Assembly: GCA_958298945.1 (NCBI GenBank)
Contig: OY282609.1
Span: forward strand, 68,544,220-68,608,219
Source: Atherix ibis
Taxonomy: Eukaryota; Arthropoda; Insecta; Diptera; Athericidae
Length of the DNA: 64,000 nucleotides
Direction: 5' to 3'
Every line of letters starts with the position of its first letter. Positions within the stretch are counted from its first letter, which is position 1. A program made the translations under genes and the position numbers. The notes below the pieces were generated by a model that was not told where the DNA came from, made no database searches, and saw only the letters and a program-made list of their open reading frames with translations. Shown here in pieces: positions 1 through 9,935 of this stretch.

Positions 1-650
1 TAAAGGTGTGCCGTAAAATCTTAAACTTGCGTGATGGCTTAGTCTGATTAACTTCTTTGTCAATTGAATATAAAATCAAAAGTCGAAATTACGAGGAAAA
101 GTTAATTTCGATACGTTCAGCATGTCGTATTCATTGAATGCAGGAGAAGGAAATACACGAGACATTGTTGTCTTAAAACAAAAAGCCATTCCCCATTCAA
201 GTCTTGATTGTACCGGAATGAGTATATTTGAACAAGGGCAGAGCCATGATGGCGATGCCGATGATGATGCTAATGTTAATGGTGATGCTGATTTGAGACG
301 ATGACGGGTAAGTGATATGCTCCTTTTTCGGGTACTGTCATTATTAGTTATGCAAATGAAGTAGTCGAAATCAGTAAACCTATCAAAGCCAAAAATGCCG
401 TACTGTTTCAGCTTAAATAGAAACAATCAATGATCACTATCGTCATCGAACAGTAGAGTTCACTTCTGTATCGTCAACTATTGAAGTGTTTCCTTCACTA
501 AGTGTGACTGTAGGGTGCCCCCCTTAGTGAAAACATCAACAACAGTATGAGCAGGTAACTATTTTAATAATTATCAATTTTTATAATCTTAACTGATTCG
601 ACAAAACTTTTTTTTAAGTCAAAAAATACTTAGTTTCAGTGTGCACAATA
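1..650. other. Intergenic, no recognisable gene
   Basis: Small overlapping open frames on both strands (60 aa at 122-304 +, 116 aa at 76-426 -) resemble no family I know, and they lie over each other. The + frame has an aspartate/asparagine-rich run from a GATG-type short repeat near 250-300. I see nothing else. Confidence 0.5.
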
Positions 651-2562
651 TTGAGTGATAATTTTTACTGAACATTTCTACTGAAAATTTCTACTGAAAA
701 TTTTTACTGAAAATTTCTACTGAAAATTTCTACTGAAAGTTTCTACTAAAAAATTCGACTGAAATTTCTACAGCAAATTTATGCTGAAAATTTCTACTGA
801 AAATTTCTACAGCAAATTTCTACTGAAAATTTTAATGAAAATTTCTATTGAAAATATCTACTAAAAATTTTTACTGAAACTTTCTACCGAAAATTTCTTT
901 TAACAATTTCTAATGAAAAAATCTGCTGAAAATTTCAACTGAATTTTCTACTAAAATTTCAACTGAAAATTTCTACTGAAAATTTCTACTAAAAATTTCT
1001 ACTGAAATTTCTACTGAAAATTTCGACTGAAAATTTCTACTAAAATTTTGACTACAAATTTCTACTATAAATTTCGGCTGATAATTTCTACTGAAAAGTT
1101 TTACTGGAAATTTCTACCGAAAATTTCTACTGAAAATTCTACAAAAATTTCTACTGAAAATTTCTACTGAAATTTGTGCTGAAAATTTTTACTGAAAATT
1201 CATGCTGAAAATTTCTACGGCAACTTTCTACTAAAAATTTTAATGAAAATTTCTATTGACAATTTTTAATGAAAATTTCTACCGAAAATTTCTTTTGACA
1301 ATTTCTAATGAGAAAATCTGCTGAAAATTTCAACTGAATTTTCTACTAAAATTTCAACTGAAAATTTCTACTAAAAATTCCTACTGAAAATTTTAATGAA
1401 AATGTCTACTGAAATTTCTACTGAGAATCTCTACTGAAAAATTTTTTTACTGATAATTTCTACTGATAATTTCTACTGAAAGCTTTTACTGAAAATTTCT
1501 ATTGAAAATTTCTACTGAAATTTCGACTGAAAATTTCTACTAAAATTTTGACTACAAATTTCTACTGTAAATTTCGGCTAAAAATTTCTACTGAAACTTT
1601 CTACTGAAATTTCTACTAAAAATTTCGACTGAAAATTTCTACTAAAATTTCAACTGAAAATTTCTATTGAAAATTTCTATTAAAAATTTCTACTGAAAAT
1701 ATAAATGAAAATTTCTACTGACAATCTCAACTGAAAAATTGCTTACTGAAAAATTTTTTACTGATAATTTCTACTGAAAAGTTTTACTGAAAATTTCTAT
1801 TGAAAATTTCTACCGAAAATTCTACAAAAATTTCTACTGAAAATTTCTACTGAACTGAAACTTTCTACTGAAAATTTCTACTGAAAATTTCTACTGAAAA
1901 TTTCTACTGAAAATTTCTACTGAAATTTCGACTGAAAATTTCTACTAAAATTTTGACTACAAATTTCTACTGAAAATTTCTACTGAAATTTCTACTAAAA
2001 ATTTCTACTGAAAATTTCTACTGAAAATTTCTACTGAAAATTTCTACTGAAAATTTCTACTGAAAATTTCTACTGAAAATTTCTACTGAAAATTTCTACT
2101 GAAATTTCTGCTGAAAATTTCTACTGAAAATTGTTAATTAAAAATTGTTACTTAAAATTTCTACTGAAAATTTCTACTGAAAATTATACTGAAATTTCTA
2201 CTGAAAATTTCTACTGAAAATTTCTACTGAATATTCCTACCGAAAATTTCTACTGAAAATTTCTACTGAATATTTCTACCGAAAATTTCTACTGAAAATT
2301 TCTACTGAAAATTTCTACTGAAAATTTCTACTGAAAATTTCTACTGAAAATTTGTACTGAAAATTTCTACTGAAAATGTCTACTGAAAATTTGTACTGAA
2401 AATTTCTATTGCGAATTTCTACTGAAAATTTCTACTGAAAATTATACTGAAACTTCCTACCGAAAATTTCTAATAAAAAAATCTGCTGAAAATTTCAACT
2501 GAATTTTCTATTGAAAATTTCAACTTAAAATTTCACTGAAAAAGTTTTACTAAAAATTATTT
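651..2562 (-). repeat. Satellite array 1 (13-bp monomer, inverted orientation)
   Basis: Tandem array of about 1.9 kb with monomer TGAAAATTTCTAC, the reverse complement of the GTAGAAATTTTCA unit of array 2. It is the most diverged of the three 13-bp arrays. Many units carry substitutions (CGACTG, CAACTG, TGCTG) and 1-3 base indels. A cleaner block lies at about 1855-2110. Longer internal repeats are visible: an ACTACAAATT variant recurs at 1051, 1551 and 1956, and a CAATTTCTAATG variant recurs at 904 and 1299. It has stop codons throughout and cannot be coding. Confidence 0.95.
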
Positions 2563-5446
2563 CAATTATTTTTTTTAAATAACGGGAAAGTTTCTGCATG
2601 AAATAAAAGATTTTATTCTTTAACTTTTAAGGATATTAACGATAATCCTTGAATTTATATTTGGTATAGGGAAAAATGTGTTTAATAAATTATTTGCATT
2701 TATGCAAATTAGGTACAAAATTTTCAATAAAATTTAATTAAAAGAATTTTTGAAAAGTTATAAAATTGAAATGAAACAAAACAACGATAAATTGGATTTT
2801 TCTATTGAATTTCTAATGTTAGTTTCGAATAGAAATTGACTTTTCCATATTGGAATATTTGCAAAATTTTATTGTCTCTTATTTCCTTATATGAACATTA
2901 ATAAAAATTCTGTGACTTATTTTATGACAATAACATATTTTACGGAATCTAATGTATGGACATACATGCTTGAATTCTATTTGATTCGATTTCCATTACC
3001 AGTACGAGATTCGCCCAACTTCTATGCTTTTAATGGACAAAATTGAGCTCCTATACTCCAACGATTACTATCGAGACTGGATGAGAAAGAAATCTAGTCA
3101 GATTCGGAATAGTTGAAGAATATTAACTGAAATATTACATACGACCAATCATCAAAGCTAACCCATAATTTCCGTATATTCCGGCTCATGAATTATCGAG
3201 TCGTTAAAATAAATCACGCTATTATGAGCATAATGAAGGCACTAGACTCTTGGAATATTAGATGGATTGGCATATTCGTGTATATGAGGAAGATTCCAAA
3301 TAGCTGCGGAACCTGGCACTGGCACCGGCTTTTGTTGGTAGACAGGTTCATACACTGGTACTAAATCCAATTTCAGATACCTCTTTAGCAATATTCAAAA
3401 ACTACAGACGATTCCGTTTCAATGAAAATAAAAATGAGTGGGTCTGAATTTTGTTATTTTCAATTTGCTTCCATTTCTCATCTAGATAGATTTTTTTTTA
3501 AATATAAAAATAAACCGCACAGTTTCTAAATGTTATTTTTTTAAACTATTTCTTAATATTTTTTTTTTTTGTTGCAACAAATACTCGTATTTCATTTGTT
3601 TGACCTTAAAATCAAGATTGTAGAAATATACTTTCAGACATGAACAGATCGTTTTAGTATGCAGAAAAAAAAAATACTAAATAAAAACTATTTGATAAAA
3701 ATTAGTTTGAGCTATTAGTGAGAAAGAATAAGAAAATAGCGAAGATATTAAATTTTCGATATTGGTTAGATGCCGTTGTTGTTTCATGGCTACCACTACT
3801 ATTGGCAATTACCTGAACAGGTGAAATACTCGTATCAATGGATGGAAACAAAAAATTCGTTCGTCCATAATCCATAATCCATGTGATTAGAAAAATGGTT
3901 AACGGGTTTGTTACGTCAACGACTACACATATTGCTAATTTATTTTTTCGAAAAAATTGCTTTGGTAATCCACTAATTTGACAGAAAGTTGGTAGACTAC
4001 ATCTACGTCCATGGAGATCTTCTGCGACTATACGATTTTAGAAGAAACAGTTTCAAGAATGCCTACTTCCAATACCTACGAAAGACCATAATAATATTAG
4101 CCTGAGCATTTCTTTATCATATGTTTCTGGGGAAATATTTTCACATGTTAAATAAATCGCTTCAGACCCTGTCCATTTCGATGACTTGATTTGCCTTGGC
4201 AAGCATTATAACAACCATTAAAGTTTTTGTTACAAAAAAAAAAAACCGTTCTCCTTTTCTAATATGTGCTTAGCTTTTTCTAATATGAAATTTAGCTTTT
4301 TATAGTATTCTCCTATAAAGAAACATATTTAATATCACTTCCTAAGCATAATGAAAAAATACACTATAACTAAAAAATAATATGCTCAAAACTTAAAACT
4401 ATACGCTTCCGGCTATCTTAAAATAGTAGAAATTTTTTTAACGGTCATTGATGAAATTTTTTTTTATAGTTTATTCTTTTGATTAAATACAGAGTTTATA
4501 CGAAGAAGAAAAAAAACGTTCAGAAAACTACAAGAAAGACATTAATCGAAATTTGAGATGATGATGGAGCTGAAAGTAGAAGACCTCCAATATTTAAAGA
4601 AAAAATAATAAAAAAACCACATGCAAGAGAACAATTATGCTCAGTGAAATTTATAAGCATAGAGGAGTACAGTATCATCATAAGATATATTGTAGTATCG
4701 AAAGATTTAAATGCTTTACTAAAAAACAACGAGTAAGTATATTTTTGCTATGAAATATCTTATGACAAGAATATCAACAAAAAATCGACTGTACATAGTT
4801 TAGATGATGTGTAGATAGTTACTAAAGTTTAAGGTAAAATATTTATGAAAAAAAATATTGATAATAAGAGCTTTCCGGCGGCAATATTGCTCCATACCGA
4901 AACAGAAAACTTCCAGTCTCAAATTTAGATGTTTTCGAAAACGACAAGTTATGAACAAACAATTATAATGATGGGCTCTATACTGATATTTAGATTCTTC
5001 CTTTGCTTTCAAGATTACCTTTAATATATGACATTTTTCTATCAGACTTTTCTCTTATAACCTACTGTTAAAAAAAAATCACAAATAAATACAATATTCG
5101 GAAAAGTGAAAATTTTATCAAAATATCCATTAAAATTGTGGATACACAGGAAGTTACGAATAGAAATATTAGCTAAATATTTATATTCCATAAATACTAG
5201 TTATAAATCAACTTTCTTTTTTTAATAATTTTCTCTAGTGTTTAATGTAAATAAAGTCTGTAAAATTTTTAGTTGAACATTTTTTTTTTACTCAAATTAG
5301 AGATTAAATTCGTAAAAGTTATAAATTTTATATTTTTTAAGAAATACAAAACTTTTAAGAATTATAAATTTATAAAAGTATTAGAGAAATGGTATTTTGA
5401 AAGTTATAAATTTCAATATTCTAATATGACGTAGAGAATTCCAAAA
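2563..5446. other. AT-rich intergenic stretch
   Basis: Very AT-rich with many A and T homopolymers. The open frames are short (60-70 aa at 4520-4729 and 4800-5012, both -), low in complexity and unlike anything I recognise. No terminal repeat, RNA gene or transposon remnant is apparent. Confidence 0.6.
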
Positions 5447-5448
5447 TA

Positions 5449-6676
5449 CGAGGGTCGTTCAATAAGTCCTTAGAAAATCCGAGAAATTGCCACAGGAAAG
5501 CTATCAAAATTTTAGCTCGATCCATAGTGTAGGTCAATTTCTATCGTCGATTAAAGTTAACGACATTTATTTGTGCATAACAATGGAAAAAAGCGAGTTT
5601 AGGGCTGTCATCAAACATCTCCATTTGAAAGGCTTAAGCCCGAAACAAATCAAAGCCGAGTTGGATGCAGTTCATGGCACATCTGCACCTGTGTTTGCGA
5701 CGGTTTACAATTGGGTGAATGAATTTAAACGTGGCCGTTCATCCACAAAAGATGAACATCGTTCAGGATGCCCATTTGAGGTGTCTACTCCTGAAATCAT
5801 CGACAAAATCCACGATCTGATTTTGAACGATCGGCGAATTAAAGTGCGCGAATTAGTTGAGGCCACGGGCATATCACAAGGTACAGTCGCTTCAATTTTG
5901 CATGAAAAATTGTCTATGAAAAAAATTTCGGCAAGATGGGTGCCTCGTTTGCTCTCAGAGGAGAATAAGCGCAATCGTGTAGTGGACTCTGAGGCTATGT
6001 TGGCACTCTTTCATCGCAATCCTGCCGAATTCCTTCGTCGATATGTCACTGTGGACGAAACCTGGATACACTACTACACTCCAGAAACGAAGAGACAGTC
6101 ATCACAGTGGATTTTCAAGGGTGAACGAAGAAGGCAAAAACTGTGCCATCAGCCGGCAAGGGATTCGCAGAGCATCATTTTTATCGACTACTTGAAAAAA
6201 GGAAAAACAATAACAGGAGCGTATTACGCGTCGTTATTCCAACGGTTGAGCGAGGAAATCAAAGAGAAACGCCCCCATTTGAAGAAGAAAAAAATCCTCT
6301 TGCATCAGGACAATGCGCGTGTGCACACCTGCGCTGTTTCCATGGCCAAAATTGTGGAATTGAGAATGGAATTGTTGCAGCATCCCGCTTATTCACCAGA
6401 TTTGGCCCCGAGTGACTATTTTCTTTTCCCCAATCTGAAGAAATGGCTTGGCGGACGACGGTTCACTTCCAACGAGGACGTCATTGCTCAACCGGATGAG
6501 TATTTTGCAGAACTTCCGAAATCCTATTTTTTGGACGGGATAAAAATTTTGGAAAAACGGTTGGAAAAGTGTATAGAGCTTAAAGGAGATTTTGTTGAAA
6601 AATAAATAAATTTTCAGCCCGTTTTAAAAAACAGTTTTTTTCCATCTTTTTCTAAGGACTTATTGAACGATCCTCG
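5449..6676 (+). mobile_element. Mariner family A copy 1 (irritans-type)
   Basis: A complete mariner of 1,228 bp. The left terminal repeat begins CGAGGGTCGTTCAATAAGTC and the right end is its near-perfect inverse. The element is flanked by TA at 5447-5448 and 6677-6678, as expected of the TA target duplication. Compared with copies 2 and 3, the 5' untranslated region has lost about 60 bp. It carries one transposase gene. Confidence 0.95.
5583..6605 (+). CDS. Mariner transposase, full-length but internally scrambled
   Basis: Cut-and-paste DNA transposase acting in the nucleus on its own terminal repeats. The open frame extends upstream to 5487, but the family start is the ATG at 5583 (MEKSEF), giving 340 aa. 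In order there are N-terminal helix-turn-helix DNA-binding regions (about 1-110), the WVPRLL linker (119-124), and a DDE catalytic core with D158 (VTVDETW), D243 (HQDNARVH) and D278 (APSDYF). The last two are exactly 34 residues apart, the mariner D,D34D signature. YVTVDETW and FIDYLKKGKTI place it in the irritans subfamily. Compared with copy 3 it lacks 7 bp and then 20 bp near 6130-6170. The 27 bp total restores frame, but about 11 residues between the lesions are read in a wrong frame and 9 are lost. It is probably inactive although open, as the lesion lies within the catalytic core. Confidence 0.9.
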   Translation: MEKSEFRAVIKHLHLKGLSPKQIKAELDAVHGTSAPVFATVYNWVNEFKRGRSSTKDEHRSGCPFEVSTPEIIDKIHDLILNDRRIKVRELVEATGISQGTVASILHEKLSMKKISARWVPRLLSEENKRNRVVDSEAMLALFHRNPAEFLRRYVTVDETWIHYYTPETKRQSSQWIFKGERRRQKLCHQPARDSQSIIFIDYLKKGKTITGAYYASLFQRLSEEIKEKRPHLKKKKILLHQDNARVHTCAVSMAKIVELRMELLQHPAYSPDLAPSDYFLFPNLKKWLGGRRFTSNEDVIAQPDEYFAELPKSYFLDGIKILEKRLEKCIELKGDFVEK

Positions 6677-6678
6677 TA

Positions 6679-7404
6679 GCATCCTAAGTCCTATCTTTAT
6701 AGTATTTATACTGCTGATCGTTCTGCCAACAATAATATCCTGATGGGCACATATTATAAAGCAGATTTGATAGCTAGCAAAGATCCTCACCTTGCATCTA
6801 AAATACTTTAACATTGGCTTATGCGATGGAGTATGAAGGCAAATGAAGGAAAAAGTATACATGTTACTTTTACTCTCTGTCATAAACCATCTATTGTATT
6901 ATTTCTTAACGCCACTATTATACCTGGAAAATCTTAGATGCGCTACTTCGGAGCATACATTAACTTGGAACCTACATACGCGACATAGAATACTGGACGA
7001 TACAGACAATTATTTATTTTATTAGTAATTAATTACGATACAGTAATAACTTCATCAGGACTTACGAAGCTGAACTTTGGGACCTAATTATGCCTTTCAA
7101 TACTAATCTTAACAATCCTTATAGTCAAAAATCTTTCGTAAAATTTTCAACACCAATCGGCGACCTGTAAGTATTACGGTTAAATGAAATTGTACTTTGG
7201 TTTGTTGGATGGACTAATTTCAGGTGGTTAGATTTTAAAGAGAATGTTAGGTTGTTTTAAGAAATTAAAAATAAATTTATAAAGGATATTGAGGGATTTG
7301 AAAGAGAAGAAATTTTGTATAAGATAACAAGATAAATGATAGTGAGTTGAACATCAAAGAGGACGGCATATGGAGGGACGGTAGTTTCTTTTTTTTATGT
7401 TTAG
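6679..7404. other. Intergenic, nothing recognised
   Basis: AT-rich sequence between family A copy 1 and the R1-like element. I see no gene, terminal repeat or RNA structure. Confidence 0.5.
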
Positions 7405-7438
7405 ATTAATGAGGTACAGGGGGAAACCTTCAAAAGGT

Positions 7439-7470
7439 ACTCGCCTGGAAATTTTTTTTGCCAGGCGAGT
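7439..7470 (-). other. Hairpin in R1-like 3' UTR
   Basis: A perfect 10-bp stem, ACTCGCCTGG / CCAGGCGAGT, encloses a 12-nt A/T-rich loop about 30 bp from the 3' end. The second copy (55424-55455) keeps the stem with one G.U wobble. A role in recognition of the RNA by the reverse transcriptase is inference. Confidence 0.7.
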
Positions 7471-7623
7471 TATGCGGGATTTTTACCTCGCTAAAACGTA
7501 ACCTGCACCTTTAATCTTGCTCCCGGAACGATGGTTCCCCGGCGGCACTCTTTGTAAATACTACTTCCCCGGGGCGTTCTTATTTGATGCTACTGCTGTC
7601 CCGATGTTATGACGCCTCGTGAC

Positions 7624-8455
7624 CTATTCTTCGTACGTTGTGTGGAGATCCTTGATAATGGATTCCGCGTACTCTGCAATTCTGTTCCAAGCCGATTGGC
7701 TCTTCAGCATGCACTCCACTATATTTTCTGGACTGATGGAACGGTCAAGATTTCTCTCCAGCTCCGCCCGCGCACTGGAAGAACACGTGTTCTGCATCTT
7801 CGATCACATCGCGGCAATGATGACAGTTTGGGGAGTCAGTTCTCTTGAATCTGTGCAAGTATGCGCGAAAGCATCCATGCCCAGTCAAGAGTTGGGCTGA
7901 TCCCAGATGTTACCATTTGGTAACATCTGGGATCAGCCGATGAGTCCACCGACCCTTCGTCGAGCTGTCCCATCTCTCTTGCCAGATGTGAAGACTCTTT
8001 CGCCGCTTTTCCTTCTTCCTACGATGTTGGCGTTCACGCTCTCCTGCCAGGATGTCGATGGGTGGGCATGATGCCACGACGTTGACCGCATCGTGTGATA
8101 CAATTCGGTATGCTGACGTCGCTCTGATCGCTGAGAGCCGCTGGACTGATGACATTGTCTTGCGGTATGTTGTTAACTCTAGCGATTTCGCCCACACTGA
8201 TGCTCCGTATAGCAAGACGGAGGTAACAACAGTTGCCAATAGTCGCCTTCGGATTTGCCTGGGGCTTCCGATATTGGGCATTATCCGCGAAAGTGCGCCC
8301 TGTACTGCTGATGCTTTCCTGCTGACGCTGGAGATGTGCTCTTTGTAGTTGAGTCTGGCATCCAAAACCACTCCTAGATACCGAATGTAGGGTAGCGACC
8401 GGATGTCGTGGTCGCCTACTCTTATGGTGATGGTCTCCATTTTCTTCCGGCTAGG
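7624..8455 (-). pseudogene. R1-like reverse transcriptase ORF2, C-terminal part (broken)
   Basis: C-terminal part of the endonuclease/reverse transcriptase polyprotein of an R1-like LINE. It covers the region after the catalytic YADD box: YIRYLGVVLDARLNY, then SVLLYGASVWAKSL, then the end of the protein. Most of the matching frame runs from about 8455 to 7940. It starts at a fusion with unrelated sequence (residues before KKMETITIR) and lacks fingers, palm and all catalytic aspartates. Frame is lost at a palindromic rearrangement at 7895-7938. Beyond it the CHHC zinc-knuckle region seen in the other copy is still recognisable at nucleotide level, and the expected stop lies at 7624-7626. A dead relic. 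The closest relative in the window is 53795-55270. Confidence 0.9.
7895..7938. repeat. 44-bp near-perfect palindrome created inside the LINE
   Basis: Two perfect 21-nt arms (7895-7915 and 7918-7938) flank a 2-nt centre. The other R1-like copy has only one arm at this place, followed by about 38 bp that are absent here. The second arm is therefore an inverted copy of its neighbour and replaces the missing bases. Confidence 0.9.
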
Positions 8456-8462
8456 GATGGTA

Positions 8463-8638
8463 GTTTCTGAAAAGGACGCTATGTGCATGTGTCAGAGCAG
8501 AGTATGTGTATACTATCCGAATTTTGAGCAGTTTCCATGCCCAAAATTTTGGTATGGTTGTCGAGTAGTCTGGTTGGGCAATGGCTGATCAATGTTTCGA
8601 AGGAAACTTTCGCCTGTTGAGCAGTGTCTACCAATGTC
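8463..8638. other. Spacer with a motif shared with 53.56-53.61 kb
   Basis: The stretch at about 8485-8537 contains AGAGCAGA ... CTATCCGAATT, then TGAGCAG and TTCC. The same order of blocks is found at about 53566-53611. It is not part of the recognisable reverse transcriptase, and its source is unknown. Confidence 0.4.
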
Positions 8639-9935
8639 TTTTTTTTTTTTTAGTTTTATTTTTATCTGCAACTACAATTTTATTGTAACAAGCAGATTTA
8701 CATAACATTTTAATTAACAATCTTGTGCATCATGAACACCTATCGGCGTTTCTCCAACTAACGGAAGATAGATTCCTCTAGAAAATCTCTAGGCCATTGT
8801 CTCTTAAGTCTCCGATGAGTGTTTCCGGGGAGGGCTGTACAAGACAATTCTCTCACAAGTGGATTATGATGATAGGGTAAACGAGAGTGAAATTTTTGAT
8901 ATCGGGAAATGCACAGGTCATGAACAAAGGGAACATTTAGGTCACAATGTACACGTATTACAGTGTTACGAACATAAAAGGCGGCATCAGCAATTCTACG
9001 GAGGTTCTTGGATTGAAAGGCCTAGACGCGATAGGAATTGGAACGTTTCGTTGAACCCCAAAGTTCAATTCCATATGTCCAAATTGGTTTTATAATTGTA
9101 TTGTAGATTAGAAGTTTACTTTTAATTGTTAGTTTCGAGCGTTTGTCCAGAAGTCTAAGAAATTTAAGGTAAGGTCTGTTAGCTTTAGCTCTTTTTAATC
9201 TAGTATGTGGGTGCCATGTTAGTCTCTTGTCCAGGTAAATTCCCAAATAACGTACTTTATCATATTGCGGTATCATGTTGCTATTAAGGTATAAAGGGGT
9301 AGGTTTACCTTGACAAAGTGTGAAAGTAATGTGAGCACTCTTCTGTTCATTTACGTTCACTCTCCATCTCTTAAACCAAGATTGAAGGTTGTGGATATGG
9401 GATTGTAAGTTTTTGGAAGCTATGTCAGGATTTGAATGGGTAGCAAGTATAGTCTGCATAAGTAGCAATGATAGTTTTAGGATAAGCTGGGATGTCATGG
9501 GTATAAATATTATATAAGATGGGACCAATGATACTACCTTGTGGGACTCCGGCGAGAATAGGATATATTTCCGAAGATTCTGAGTTAATTGCAACTTGGA
9601 AATATCGTTGGGAGAGATATGAATTTATGATAAGGTAGTATGTTGAAGGAAGAAAGCTCTTGAGTTTCCAAAGGAGTCCAGGATGCCACAAACGATCAAA
9701 AGCTTGGGAGATATCTAGAAATACTCCTGGCCAATACTCTTTCCTGTCAAGAGAGGATGCAGTATGATCAACAATGCGATGGCATTGCTGGATAGTGGAG
9801 TGTTCAGATCGGAAGGCAAATTGGTGATCAGGAATATTTTTTTCATTTACTATGTTAGAACTGGGTAAAGTCGTTTTAATAGGAGTTTCTCAAATATCTT
9901 ACCAAGAATTGGTCAGTTAATAGGCCCTGACGATG
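8639..9935 (-). mobile_element. Jockey-like LINE, 5'-truncated, copy J1
   Basis: It reads on the minus strand and ends in a poly(A) tail (T run at 8639-8651 on +), preceded by AATAAA-type signals. The 3' UTR contains CTGCTTGTTACAATAAAATT, related to those of copies at 31.7 and 58.8 kb. The 5' break is at about 9935, inside the reverse transcriptase domain. Confidence 0.9.
8758..9935 (-). pseudogene. Jockey-like reverse transcriptase (truncated, broken)
   Basis: Reverse transcriptase that would copy the element's RNA at a nicked target. Visible in order: PILGKIFEK (about 9905), IPDHQFAFRSEHST (about 9830), motif A VFLDISQAFDRLWHPG (about 9700), motif B AGVPQGSIIGPILYN (about 9540), motif C ATYADYT (about 9460), then WFKRWRVNVNEQKSA, VRYLGIYLDKRLTW, KPIWTYGIELWGSTK, and the C-terminal RRLKRQWPRDF tail ending at 8758. 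The usual YADD of motif C reads YADY, losing one catalytic aspartate. There are frame changes near 9880, 9450 and 9020 and stop codons near 9865 and 9920. The endonuclease domain and ORF1 are absent. A dead copy. Confidence 0.92.

Larger units (their letters stand above)
7405..8462 (-). mobile_element. R1-like non-LTR retrotransposon 3' part, copy 1
   Basis: 5'-truncated LINE whose 3' end is at about 7405 and whose 5' break is at about 8460. It aligns through the coding end and 3' untranslated region with the + strand copy at 53.8-55.5 kb, including the CCCGGAACGATGGTTCCCC region and the terminal GAGGTACAGGGGG. No long poly(A) tail is visible. Its GC content is well above the surroundings. 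Confidence 0.9.

Noticed and set aside
651..2562. CRISPR-like or tandem coding repeat
   Set aside because: Monomers abut with no spacers, all six frames have stop codons, and the context is eukaryotic.
5487..5582. Upstream ATG of the 5.5 kb mariner as true start
   Set aside because: The extra 32 residues have no match in the other copies; the family protein starts at MEKSEF, and the extension comes from the shortened 5' UTR.
8052..8348. Plus-strand 98-aa frame
   Set aside because: It is the antisense shadow of the R1-like reverse transcriptase; the same applies to 54481-54891 and 7609-7900.
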